34,945 nucleotides of DNA from CAISIP01 sp031403955 (GTDB taxonomy: Bacteria; Pseudomonadota; Gammaproteobacteria; Burkholderiales; Burkholderiaceae_C). The notes under the pieces were generated by a model. It worked only from the letters and a program-made list of their open reading frames with translations, was not told where the DNA came from and did no database searches. Location of the stretch: assembly GCA_031403955.1 (NCBI GenBank), contig JANNGR010000535.1:1-34945 (forward strand). Direction: 5' to 3'. Made by a program: the position numbers and the translations under genes. This document shows, in pieces, positions 15,901-24,462 of this stretch; positions within the stretch are counted from its first letter, which is position 1, and the number at the start of each line of letters is the position of its first letter.

Positions 15901-16806
15901 TTATTTCTTCGCCGGCACCGAGACTGGCTGAGCGGCACCGCGCAGGACTTTGAAGAATTCCGACGAAGACGGGTCCAGCACCATCAGATCGCCCTTCTTG
16001 CTAAAGCTGGCCTTGTAGGCCTCCAGGCTGCGATAAAACTGCGCAAACTGCGGATCACGTCCAAACGCCTCGGCGTAAATCTGTGCCGCCTGCGCATCGC
16101 CCTCGCCCTTGATCTTCTGCGCGTCACGATACGCATTGGCGATGGCTACCTCGCGTTGCCGGTCGGCGTCGGCCCGAATCTTTTCCCCTTCGGCTCCACC
16201 GGTTGAACGCAATTCGTTAGCAACCCGTTTGCGCTCAGCCTCCATGCGCCGGTACACCGATTCAGTGATCGCATCCACATAGTCAGCCCGGGTAATTCGC
16301 ACATCGACGACATCGATACCCCACGGCTTGTCTCCGCGCACTTTTTCAAGCACTTCGGCTTTGACATCCGCCGTCAACGCTTCGCGTTTGGTAGACAGCA
16401 ATTCCTTGACGGTGCGCTTGTTGATCTCTTCCTGAAAAGCGTTGCGAACCACGCGATTAAGCTGATTGGCACCGGCTGCCTCATCCAGTCCGACATTGCG
16501 GATGTATTGCGTAGGTTCGGAAATTCTCCAGCGCACATACCAGTCAATCACGACCCGTTGCTTTTCAGCCGTCAACATCGGTTCGGTATCGGTAGTGTCG
16601 AGGGTCAAAAGGCGCTTGTCGATATAGGACACATTCTGAAAGGGCGGCGGCAATTTGACGTTCAAACCGGGTTCGATAATCACCTCCTTGATTTGTCCCA
16701 GGGCATACACAATCCCAAATTGCCGTTGATCAACCACAAACAACATCGAACTGGCGATGGCCAAGACCAACAGCAGCGTCGAGAAGATGAAACCAAGCCT
16801 GTTCAT
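15901..16806 (-). CDS. hflC: FtsH protease modulator HflC
   Basis: A stomatin/prohibitin-family protein which, with HflK, forms a large membrane cage around FtsH and limits its access to substrates. The 301-residue product has one N-terminal membrane anchor (about 4-25, rich in Leu/Ala/Phe) followed by the periplasmic PHB domain. A long charged coiled-coil then runs through RMEAERKRVANELR and DADRQREVAIANAYRDAQ. The C-terminal domain has SLEAYKASF. ATG 16806 is chosen over an earlier in-frame start since it begins directly before the anchor. It follows hflK by ten bases. Confidence 0.95.
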   Translation of the reverse strand: MNRLGFIFSTLLLVLAIASSMLFVVDQRQFGIVYALGQIKEVIIEPGLNVKLPPPFQNVSYIDKRLLTLDTTDTEPMLTAEKQRVVIDWYVRWRISEPTQYIRNVGLDEAAGANQLNRVVRNAFQEEINKRTVKELLSTKREALTADVKAEVLEKVRGDKPWGIDVVDVRITRADYVDAITESVYRRMEAERKRVANELRSTGGAEGEKIRADADRQREVAIANAYRDAQKIKGEGDAQAAQIYAEAFGRDPQFAQFYRSLEAYKASFSKKGDLMVLDPSSSEFFKVLRGAAQPVSVPAKK

Positions 16807-16816
16807 GGCGTTGATC

Positions 16817-18217
16817 CTAACGTGAGTCACGTTCACGCGAACGCGAGGTATCCCGTACGCGGGAATCGGTCGATGACGATCCGGGCAACACGGCACCGGC
16901 TGGCGCCGTCGCGGGTCCGGAGCCTGGCGGCGCTGTAGCCTCCGCGCCGGCAGCCGCCGGCAGTTGCATTATTTTTTCGAGTGGCAGATACAACAGGTTG
17001 GAACCCTGGCGAGAATCCACCAGCACCTTGGTCACATTGCTGTAAATCTGTTGCATCGTGTCAAGGTACATGCGGTCCCGAGTGACCTGAGGCGCCTTCT
17101 GGTATTCGGCCAGGACTGATTTGAAGCGTTGCGCATCACCCTGCGCCTGCGCCACGATGCGCGCCTTGTAGGCATCCGCCTCTTCCTTGAGCCGGGAAGC
17201 CGATCCTACTGCCCGTGGCACTACATCGTTGGCATACGCTTGCGCCTCATTTTTCGCGCGTTCGCGCTCCTGCCCGGCCTTGAGTACGTCGTCGAAAGCC
17301 GCCTGAACCTGCTCTGGCGGCCGCACGCCACCTTGCTGCAAATTGATGCCAACCACCTCGATGCCCATTTTGTAGCGGTCCAGGATCGATTGCATCAAGG
17401 CCCGCACGCGGGGCGCAATCTGGTCACGTTCTTCCGACAACGCTGAATCCATGCGCAACTTGCCCACTACCTCGCGGACGGCGGTTTCGGCCGCCTGCAC
17501 CACCGCATCGGCGGGATTCTTGCTCTCAAACAAAAAGGCGCGCGCGTCACTGAGTCGGTATTGGACCGCAAACTTGATTTCGACTATGTTCTCGTCTTCG
17601 GTCAGCATGGCCGACTCGCGCAAACCTGTGGCCTTGACGACGCTGTCTCGCCCAACATCGACCGAGCGGATCTGGGTCACAAATATCAGTTCATGGCGCT
17701 GAATCGGGTACGGCAAGCGCCAATTGAAACCTGCGCCCGCCGTGCTCCGATACTTTCCGAACTGTGTGATGACCGCCTGTTGCCCCTCCTGCACGATGAA
17801 AAATCCGGTGCCCAGCCAAATCAACACCACGACACCCGCAATCAGGCCAGCGCCGACGCCGGCATTCTTCATGTCGGGTTTAAACCCGCCCCCATTGCCG
17901 CCTCCAAAGTCGCCACCGTTGCCAGAGCGCCCGCCCTTGCGCGAACCGCCAAAAAGACCACCGAGCTTGCGGTTGAAGTCACGCCACAACTCATCCAGGT
18001 CGGGTGGCCCCTGATTGGGTCCCTGCCCCCGTCCACGTCCATTACCAGCTTGTGGCGTGGGCGCCGGCGGCTCCCCCTGCGGTGGTGGTGACTCAGGTTG
18101 CCCAGCCTCGGTGGGCTTGTCGTCGCCGCGGCCCCAACGTGAATCGTTCAGGCTGAACATACCGCGCAGGCGATTCGACAGGTTTGCCCATCGCGACATG
18201 GGAAATTGCAATTTCAT
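16817..18217 (-). CDS. hflK: FtsH protease modulator HflK
   Basis: Partner of HflC in the FtsH-regulating membrane complex. The 466-residue product has a long cytoplasmic N-terminus (1-118) rich in Gly, Pro, Gln and Asn, with DELWRDFNRKLGGLFGG (74-90), the usual HflK segment. One membrane span (about 120-141) is followed by the PHB domain (VQEGQQAVITQFGKY onward) and a coiled-coil. The disordered C-terminal tail is Ala/Pro/Ser/Arg rich and ends in repeated RSRERDS. ATG 18217 has GAAGATGAG before it; ATG 18199 is an alternative. It lies 21 bases after the hflX stop. Confidence 0.95.
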   Translation of the reverse strand: MKLQFPMSRWANLSNRLRGMFSLNDSRWGRGDDKPTEAGQPESPPPQGEPPAPTPQAGNGRGRGQGPNQGPPDLDELWRDFNRKLGGLFGGSRKGGRSGNGGDFGGGNGGGFKPDMKNAGVGAGLIAGVVVLIWLGTGFFIVQEGQQAVITQFGKYRSTAGAGFNWRLPYPIQRHELIFVTQIRSVDVGRDSVVKATGLRESAMLTEDENIVEIKFAVQYRLSDARAFLFESKNPADAVVQAAETAVREVVGKLRMDSALSEERDQIAPRVRALMQSILDRYKMGIEVVGINLQQGGVRPPEQVQAAFDDVLKAGQERERAKNEAQAYANDVVPRAVGSASRLKEEADAYKARIVAQAQGDAQRFKSVLAEYQKAPQVTRDRMYLDTMQQIYSNVTKVLVDSRQGSNLLYLPLEKIMQLPAAAGAEATAPPGSGPATAPAGAVLPGSSSTDSRVRDTSRSRERDSR

Positions 18218-18238
18218 CTCATCTTCTCTTGTAGCTCG

Positions 18239-19444
18239 TCATTCAATTGTGCCCATTTGCCAAGCCGCTTCGGGCTCATCGATCGATTGGCTCTGAGCGT
18301 CGGGCGTTGACACTTCGCGGCTTGCCTTGCGCGCCAGTTGCGCCAGATGCTGGCGCAAGCCAGCCAGGCCCGCACCGGTGCGGGCACTGACGAAAAATCT
18401 GGCTGTCGGTACGCCACCCTGGTCTAACATATCTTGTAAGTGCAGGGGTATATGGCTATTTTCAATGGCGTCGAGCTTGTTAAAAACCAACACCCGCGGA
18501 ACGTCGGAGGCGCCGATTTCCGTCAATACCCGATCCACCTCGCGCATCTGTTCGAGGTAGTTGGAATTAGCCGCGTCGACCACGTGCAACAACACATCCG
18601 CGTCCACGGCCTGCTGCAAGGTCGCCCCGAAAGCATCGATCAAACCGTGCGGCAAGTTACGAATAAAACCCACCGTGTCCGACAGTGACGCCGATTGAGC
18701 ACCCTCACCCAGATAAAACTGGCGCGTGGTGGTGTCTAGCGTCGCGAACAACTGATCGGCCGAAAATGCTTTTGCGTTTACCAAGCTGTTGAACAAACTG
18801 GATTTGCCAGCGTTGGTATAACCGACAAGTGAAATATTGAAAGTGTCGTGCCGCTCGCGCTGGCGCCTTTGCGTCTGGCGCTGCCGCTTCAACTTATGCA
18901 GCCGCTCCTTGGTGCGCTTGATGTTCGAGCCAATCATGCGCCGGTCAAGCTCGATCTGGGTCTCACCAGGACCGCCACGGTTGCCAATACCACCGCGCTG
19001 GCGCTCAAGGTGCGACCAGCGACGTACCAGTCTTGTGCTCAGATATTGAAGCCGCGCGAGTTCGACTTGCAGTTTGCCCTCGTGGCTGCGCGCCCGTTGG
19101 GCAAAAATTTCAAGAATCAGCAAGGTGCGGTCGTTTACCGGCATTTCCAGATGGCGCTCAAGATTGCGCTGCTGCGCCGGACTCAGACTCTGATCAAAAA
19201 GTACTTCGCTGGCACCCATCTGCCGGGCCAAAAGCTTGATTTCATCCGCCTTGCCGCTGCCAAGAAATAACGCAGCGTCGGGAGCCTTGCGTTTGCAAGT
19301 CACACGGGCAACTGGCTTGAGGCCGGCTGTCAAGGCCAGTTGCCCCAACTCCACCAAGTCGCCATCGAAATTTGGCAGCCCCAGATCAACACCAACCAAT
19401 ATGGTCAGGGCTGTCGAAGTGTCAGGTGCAGCGATCAAACTCAA
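18239..19444 (-). CDS. hflX: GTPase HflX
   Basis: A ribosome-binding GTPase that splits and rescues stalled 70S ribosomes, for example under heat stress. The 401-residue product has the HflX N-domain with GSGKADEIK (62-70) and the linker QRGGIGNRGGPGETQIE (149-164). A basic helix (about 176-198) follows, then the G domain with G1 GYTNAGKSS (208-216), DTVGFIRNLPHGL (G3) and NKLD (G4). The C-terminus is the short variable region. No ATG is near the start; an in-frame TGA lies upstream and TTG 19444 (or TTG 19438) must be used. It follows hfq by 60 bases, as in many proteobacteria. Confidence 0.95.
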   Translation of the reverse strand: MSLIAAPDTSTALTILVGVDLGLPNFDGDLVELGQLALTAGLKPVARVTCKRKAPDAALFLGSGKADEIKLLARQMGASEVLFDQSLSPAQQRNLERHLEMPVNDRTLLILEIFAQRARSHEGKLQVELARLQYLSTRLVRRWSHLERQRGGIGNRGGPGETQIELDRRMIGSNIKRTKERLHKLKRQRQTQRRQRERHDTFNISLVGYTNAGKSSLFNSLVNAKAFSADQLFATLDTTTRQFYLGEGAQSASLSDTVGFIRNLPHGLIDAFGATLQQAVDADVLLHVVDAANSNYLEQMREVDRVLTEIGASDVPRVLVFNKLDAIENSHIPLHLQDMLDQGGVPTARFFVSARTGAGLAGLRQHLAQLARKASREVSTPDAQSQSIDEPEAAWQMGTIE

Positions 19445-19504
19445 GGTTGCCGGGCAGTATGGTCAGCGACCCGCGGGGTGACCGCGCATGAACGACAGCA
19501 TCAA

Positions 19505-19753
19505 TCAGGTAGCAGAGGGCTCGTTACCCTCGGTTACTGAAAAATTGACGGCCCGACCAGGAACGATTGTGGAAATCGCGTGTTTGTAAACCATCTGGGT
19601 CACCGTATTGCGAAGCAACACCACGTACTGGTCAAAAGATTCGATTTGTCCTTGCAGCTTGATTCCGTTGACCAGGTAGATGGATACCGGAACATGCTCC
19701 CGGCGCAACGCGTTCAGGAACGGATCCTGTAGTAACTGACCTTTGTTGCTCAC
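19505..19753 (-). CDS. hfq: RNA chaperone Hfq
   Basis: A hexameric Sm-like RNA chaperone that pairs small RNAs with mRNAs. The 82-residue product has the Sm1 core (GQLLQDPFLNALRRE, then VSIYLVNGIKLQGQIESFDQ), the rim arginines and the Sm2 motif VYKHAIST; the C-terminal tail is very short (about ten residues). GGAG at 19760-19763 (minus) is placed six bases before GTG 19753, which gives the family start MSNKGQLLQ. The longer frame from TTG 19771 would put the ribosome site inside the gene, so I reject it. It sits between der and hflX; a promoter in the 126-base gap is likely, but I see no strong boxes. Confidence 0.97.
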   Translation of the reverse strand: MSNKGQLLQDPFLNALRREHVPVSIYLVNGIKLQGQIESFDQYVVLLRNTVTQMVYKHAISTIVPGRAVNFSVTEGNEPSAT

Positions 19754-19763
19754 GATATTCTCC
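19754..19763 (-). promoter_or_regulatory. Ribosome binding site of hfq
   Basis: GGAG (read on the minus strand, 19763 to 19760) with a six-base spacer AATATC-like to the GTG at 19753. It decides the start of hfq, since the first TTG of the open frame lies upstream of it. Confidence 0.75.
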
Positions 19764-19879
19764 GTGTTCAAGAACTAGAGTTGAAAGCGGGACGATACCA
19801 CAGGCACTTGCACTGCCGCCCCCAAAACACCCAATCCCTCAATTCGGCTTACGATTGACCTTCATGGGACAACTCGCGA

Positions 19880-21223
19880 TTAATCTTTGTCCTTGTCAGC
19901 ATAAGGGTTGCGTGACGTCTTCATTTCGATCCGCAGCGGCGTTCCGACCAGGTCAAACTGCTTGCGAAAACGTCCCTCCAGAAATCGCTTGTACGCGGCC
20001 GTAACGTGTTCCAGCGAGTTGCCATGCACCACGATCACCGGTGGATTCATGCCACCCTGGTGAGCGTAGCGAAGTTTGGGTCGAAACATACCAGAGCGCT
20101 TCGGGCTCTGAAACTGCACCGCCTCCAATAACAGCCGGGTCAAAATCGGCGTCGACATCTTGCAGTTGGCGGCTTTGTGTGCCTGGGCGATCGACGCCCA
20201 CAAGGGCGCGAGCCCCTGACGCTTGCTCGCCGATATCAGGTGCATGGCCGCGAACTTCAGGAACGGCAGGCGGGTTTCCATCGAACGTTTGACGGATTCG
20301 CGCGCGTAGTCGTCGACCGCGTCCCACTTATTGATTGCCAGCACGACCGCACGCCCACTCTCCAGAATGTAGCCCGCAATATGGGCGTCCTGGTCGGTCA
20401 CGCCCTGCGTAGCGTCGATCAGCAACAACACGACGTTGGCCGATTCGATAGCTTGCAAGGTCTTAACCACCGAGAATTTTTCGATTGCCTCAAACACCTT
20501 GCCGCGCCGGCGAAGGCCTGCGGTATCAATTAACTCAAAGCGCTGACCGTGACGCTCGAACGGCACCGAAATCGCGTCCCGCGTAGTACCAGGCTGGTCA
20601 AATGCGACCATGCGCTCTTCGCCAAGCCAGGTATTGATCAGCGTCGACTTGCCGGCGTTAGGCCGACCTGCTACTGCAAGTTTGATGGCACCGTTGTGGT
20701 CGTCCTCGTCCGACAGGTCTGGGTCCGGCAATACCTGCGTATCGAACGCCAGTTCAAGCAGCGAACCGATGCCCTGCCCATGCGCGGCAGACACCGGTAT
20801 AACTTCACCCAAGCCAAGCTCGAAGAATTCCGACAACCGGGCGCCATCCTGCATGCCTTCAGCCTTATTGGCAACCAGCACGCTGGACTTTCCCAGGCGC
20901 CGCAAATAGCGGGCAATTTCATGGTCTTGCGCCGATATCCCTTCGCGCGCATCCACCACGAACAGCACCACATCGGCTTCGGCAACCGCCTGCCGGGTCT
21001 GTTTGCCCATTTCCTTGAAAATTCCGCTAGCGGCGTCGGGCTCGAAGCCGCCGGTGTCAATCACGATGAATTCGTGTTTGCCGTGTTTGCCCTGGCCGTA
21101 ATGCCGGTCGCGCGTCAGACCGGCGAAATCCGCCACGATTGCGTCGCGCGTCCTGGTCAGCCGGTTAAACAGTGTTGACTTGCCCACATTGGGTCGACCG
21201 ACCAGGGCCAGCACCGGTTTCAT
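19880..21223 (-). CDS. der: Ribosome biogenesis GTPase Der (EngA)
   Basis: An essential tandem-GTPase that matures the 50S subunit. The 447-residue product shows two G domains: G1 in GRPNVGKST (about 9-17) with DTGGFE, then a second GRPNAGKST, DTAGLRRRGK, and NKWD (G4). A C-terminal KH-like domain carries IVVHGNSLEHV. An acidic linker (SDEDDHN) joins the two G domains. ATG 21223 is placed right at the first strand; the frame upstream lacks family similarity. It lies 28 bases downstream of bamB and about 126 bases upstream of hfq. Confidence 0.97.
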   Translation of the reverse strand: MKPVLALVGRPNVGKSTLFNRLTRTRDAIVADFAGLTRDRHYGQGKHGKHEFIVIDTGGFEPDAASGIFKEMGKQTRQAVAEADVVLFVVDAREGISAQDHEIARYLRRLGKSSVLVANKAEGMQDGARLSEFFELGLGEVIPVSAAHGQGIGSLLELAFDTQVLPDPDLSDEDDHNGAIKLAVAGRPNAGKSTLINTWLGEERMVAFDQPGTTRDAISVPFERHGQRFELIDTAGLRRRGKVFEAIEKFSVVKTLQAIESANVVLLLIDATQGVTDQDAHIAGYILESGRAVVLAINKWDAVDDYARESVKRSMETRLPFLKFAAMHLISASKRQGLAPLWASIAQAHKAANCKMSTPILTRLLLEAVQFQSPKRSGMFRPKLRYAHQGGMNPPVIVVHGNSLEHVTAAYKRFLEGRFRKQFDLVGTPLRIEMKTSRNPYADKDKD

Positions 21224-21251
21224 GGGTTGGGAACCATGTCGGTAGTGCCGA

Positions 21252-22397
21252 TCACTCCGGCCGAAAGCCGAATACTCCACCACTGCGGGTGACCACCACC
21301 AAGGTGTTGCCGACCAACACCGGAGGCGCGGCGATCGCCGATCCGTCGGTCGCTACCCGGCCCAGCGGCGAGCCGTCCTGGCGCGACAGGAAATGCACCA
21401 GGCCTTGCGCGTCGCCGATGGCGACCGAGCGTCCGATCACCAATGGTGCCGTCAGGCCACGGTACTTGAGGCGCTCAGACGTCCAGGCTCGTTCACCGTC
21501 GAGGCGACGCCAGGCAATCACTTTGCCGTCGCTCTCGGTACCGAATACGTTCTGGCTGTCTCCATGCACGCCGTCCGCGCCGGATGCCGGCTTGCTCCAC
21601 AAAACGGCACCGCGAGAAGCATTCACGCAACCAACGGCAGCCTGAAACGCGCGGGCGCAGACGACTTCGCCTTCGCGGCTGACACGACCGACCAGATCGA
21701 CCAGCCGCTCAACGTCGTTGGTTCCACGCGGCGTGGCGATCGGCGCTTCCCAGCGAAGCGAACCGTTCTGCGGGTCCAGGCCAACCAGTCGCCCAGCGAC
21801 ACCTGCCACCAGCGTGTCGCCTACCGCCAGAAGTACGCCGGCCTGTCGCAACGCCAGCAGTTGTTCACCCTGCCTTGCGTAAGTCCAAAGCCTGCGGCCA
21901 GACTGGGCGTCGAACGCCATCACGGTTCGATCCGCGGCCACAACGAAAATCCGTGCGCCAGCAACGAGTGGAGCGGTATAGACGAGCGCTCCCAGGGTTT
22001 GGCGCCATAACTCGCGGCCACCGTCGAGAACCACAAGATCGTTGGCCCGCGTCACTACGGCCGCGTAACGCCCGTCGCTACCAACACCGGCACCAATCGC
22101 GGCGCCGACGCCAGTGCGCCACTGGTCCTGTCCGGTCGCGCCGTCCAACGATGCGATGGTTCCCTCGGAACTGGCCAAAGTGATAGAGCTGCCGCTGACT
22201 CGCACGTCCAGCGGGAAGGCAACCTGGCCAAGCTTCGCGCTCCAAGCCAGCCGCACATTGATCAATGCCGCATTCGGGCCCAGTTCGGTCGGCTTCGGTC
22301 TATCCGGGCTTCCCGCACAAGCGGCGAGCAGAACCACCAGGCCCAACACCACCGCCGCTCGCGCCTTGCAACTATCAACAGCAGGTTGGATGTTCAT
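21252..22397 (-). CDS. bamB: Outer membrane assembly lipoprotein BamB
   Basis: A lipoprotein subunit of the Bam complex that folds outer-membrane proteins. The 381-residue product has a lipoprotein signal (lipobox LLAAC, Cys27) and an eight-bladed propeller with repeated PQQ-type strands, for example SLDGATGQDQWRTGVG, AFDAQSGRRLWTYAR and GLDPQNGSLRWEAP. GAGGGCG precedes the ATG. The start overlaps the yfgM-like stop by four bases (ATGA), indicating translational coupling, and der follows after 28 bases. BamD, another Bam subunit, is encoded at 32374-33180; BamA is not in the window. Confidence 0.95.
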   Translation of the reverse strand: MNIQPAVDSCKARAAVVLGLVVLLAACAGSPDRPKPTELGPNAALINVRLAWSAKLGQVAFPLDVRVSGSSITLASSEGTIASLDGATGQDQWRTGVGAAIGAGVGSDGRYAAVVTRANDLVVLDGGRELWRQTLGALVYTAPLVAGARIFVVAADRTVMAFDAQSGRRLWTYARQGEQLLALRQAGVLLAVGDTLVAGVAGRLVGLDPQNGSLRWEAPIATPRGTNDVERLVDLVGRVSREGEVVCARAFQAAVGCVNASRGAVLWSKPASGADGVHGDSQNVFGTESDGKVIAWRRLDGERAWTSERLKYRGLTAPLVIGRSVAIGDAQGLVHFLSRQDGSPLGRVATDGSAIAAPPVLVGNTLVVVTRSGGVFGFRPE

Positions 22398-23116
22398 TTC
22401 GCGCCCTCTGCGGCCGACGCGGCGGATGCGGCGACGTTCGTCCCCTGGACTGGAGCGACCACGCCAGCAGGAGAACGCGGATTAACTCCCAGGGCATTGA
22501 GTTTGACTTCCACCAGACGCCGGTACTCGATACGATCATCTAGGCCCTTGAAAGCCTTTTCATATTCGACCCGGGCCTCCACCACCTTGCCCTGCAAGGC
22601 CAGAATATCGCCTTTGCGGTCTGCCACCAGCGGCAAAAATTCATCCGGGAATGGACCGCCCAACAAAGCCCATGCCTCAGCAAAGGATTTAGTATCAGCC
22701 AGGATACCGGCCAAGCGCAGTTTCGCGATCGCCTGATAACCTTCATCCGAGGACTTTTCCGCCACCCAGACCAATGCGGCCTTGGCTTCATCCGATTTGC
22801 CAGCCTCGATATACAGTCGCGCCACCAGAAGACCGCTTTGCTGCGCAAAGGTGGTACCGGCATATTTGTCTTTCATGTCGGTAAACGCGCGTTCGACTTT
22901 GGTGATGTCACCGAGTTTGGCCAAACGTTCCACTTCGTCAAACATGGCAGCCGCCTGGGCGGCCTGGTTGCGTTGCCAGTACTGGTACACATTCCAACCC
23001 GCGAATGCGCCCATCACCACAATCAACGCCCACGTGATCAAGTTGCCGTACTGTTTCCAAAAGTGCTTGATATGGTCTAGTTGTTCTTGTTCTTCAAGGT
23101 CGAGTTGATTTGCCAT
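22394..23116 (-). CDS. YfgM-like SecYEG-associated tetratricopeptide protein
   Basis: A single-span inner-membrane protein of the YfgM (UPF0070) family, a periplasmic chaperone partner of the Sec translocon. The 240-residue product has a charged start (DLEEQEQLDHIKHFWKQYG), one membrane segment (about 25-44) and a periplasmic domain of short TPR-like helices with motifs such as GKSDEAKAALVWV and DRKGDILALQGK. The C-terminal tail is Ala/Ser/Val rich. It follows hisS by 13 bases and overlaps bamB, the same order as in E. coli (hisS-yfgM-bamB-der). Confidence 0.9.
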   Translation of the reverse strand: MANQLDLEEQEQLDHIKHFWKQYGNLITWALIVVMGAFAGWNVYQYWQRNQAAQAAAMFDEVERLAKLGDITKVERAFTDMKDKYAGTTFAQQSGLLVARLYIEAGKSDEAKAALVWVAEKSSDEGYQAIAKLRLAGILADTKSFAEAWALLGGPFPDEFLPLVADRKGDILALQGKVVEARVEYEKAFKGLDDRIEYRRLVEVKLNALGVNPRSPAGVVAPVQGTNVAASAASAAEGAK

Positions 23117-23129
23117 GGCTTATGTTCGA

Positions 23130-24443
23130 TTAGGTTCGCGATTGTAGGTCGGCAGCCCACTCGCCCGCACGCGCCAACACGCGCGTGAACTGCGCGCCGC
23201 TGCCATCACGCAGCGACTTAACGGTGAGCAGCCCCTGGGCCATTTCGGTGGCCCCAAATACCAGCGCATATGTCGCGCCGCTCGCATCGGCCCGTTTGAA
23301 CTGCGACTTCATGCTGGCAACACCTTCCACGGCGCCGGCATGCATTTGCACGCGTATTCCAGCCGAACGTAATACCAACAGAGTCTGGAAAGCCACTGCA
23401 TAAGCGGCCGGGTCGGGAACGATGGCGTAGGCATCAGGCGCGCGGGCCGCTGCCACCTGTCCACGCAAACGCACCAGTTCAAGCACCCGCTCAACACCCA
23501 TGCCCCACCCAACGGCAGCGGTTGGCTTGCCGCCGAGCAACTCGAACAGTCCGTCATAACGGCCGCCACCGCACAACGTGCCCTGGGCACCCAATTCATC
23601 CGTAATGAACTCGAAGACCGTGTGGCTGTAGTAGTCCAGGCCACGCACGGCACGCGGGTTGACGCTCCACGCCACGCCACTGGCGCTTAGCAACGTCTTG
23701 ACGGTGTCAAAGTGTTTGAGTGAGGCTTCCCCAAGAAAACCCAGCAATTCCGGTGCCTCGCGAACCATGGCTTGCATGACCGGATTTTTGGTGTCGAGGA
23801 TCCGCAACGGATTGGTCCTGAGGCGACGTTGGGCGTCCGCATCCAGCAGCTCGGCATGGCGTCCAAAATAATCGATCAACGCGGCCCGGTGTTGCTGACG
23901 CTCGGCCGGCAAGCCCAGGCTGTTGAGCTCGACCCGCACGCCCGGCAAGCCCAGGCGCTGCAACAAATGCGACGCCAGGACAATCAACTCGGCATCCACC
24001 TGCGCTCCGGCAAATCCCAACGCCTCGGCGCCCACCTGATAAAACTGGCGGAACCGTCCACGTTGCGGGCGCTCGTGCCGGAACATCGGCCCCACGTAGT
24101 AAAGCCGCTTGCCACCGTCATAGGTCAGGTTGTGTTCAATCGCGGCACGCACCACGCCGGGGGTATTCTCAGGCCGCAAAGTGAGTTGTTCGCCGTTGAG
24201 ACGGTCTTCAAAAGAATACATTTCCTTCTCGACGATGTCGGTGGCTTCGCCGGTACCCTTGACGAATACTTGCGTGTACTCCAGGATCGGCGTTCGAATG
24301 CTGGCATAGGCGTAGGCGCCCATGATCTCGCGCACATGCTGTTCGAACCATTCCCACTGCGACGACTCGGGTGGAAATATATCGTTCATGCCCTTGACTG
24401 CGGCATGTCGGCGTATCTTCGGGCTGTCGGCTTGTTCTGCCAT
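23130..24443 (-). CDS. hisS: Histidyl-tRNA synthetase
   Basis: Charges tRNA-His with histidine. The 437-residue product has class II motif 1 (MNDIFPPESSQWEWFE), motif 2 (FRHERPQRGRFRQFYQ), the histidine-binding GLDYYSHTVFEF, and motif 3 GWGMGVERV. The C-terminal anticodon-binding domain is present (last 100 residues, ending LADLQSRT-like). ATG 24443 gives MAEQADSPKIRRH, a usual start; the frame to 24533 lies inside ispG. It lies 19 bases from the ispG stop. The paralogue HisZ, which lacks the anticodon domain, is at 14506-15654. Confidence 0.97.
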   Translation of the reverse strand: MAEQADSPKIRRHAAVKGMNDIFPPESSQWEWFEQHVREIMGAYAYASIRTPILEYTQVFVKGTGEATDIVEKEMYSFEDRLNGEQLTLRPENTPGVVRAAIEHNLTYDGGKRLYYVGPMFRHERPQRGRFRQFYQVGAEALGFAGAQVDAELIVLASHLLQRLGLPGVRVELNSLGLPAERQQHRAALIDYFGRHAELLDADAQRRLRTNPLRILDTKNPVMQAMVREAPELLGFLGEASLKHFDTVKTLLSASGVAWSVNPRAVRGLDYYSHTVFEFITDELGAQGTLCGGGRYDGLFELLGGKPTAAVGWGMGVERVLELVRLRGQVAAARAPDAYAIVPDPAAYAVAFQTLLVLRSAGIRVQMHAGAVEGVASMKSQFKRADASGATYALVFGATEMAQGLLTVKSLRDGSGAQFTRVLARAGEWAADLQSRT

Positions 24444-24462
24444 GAACCGTGGGTGAGCTGTC

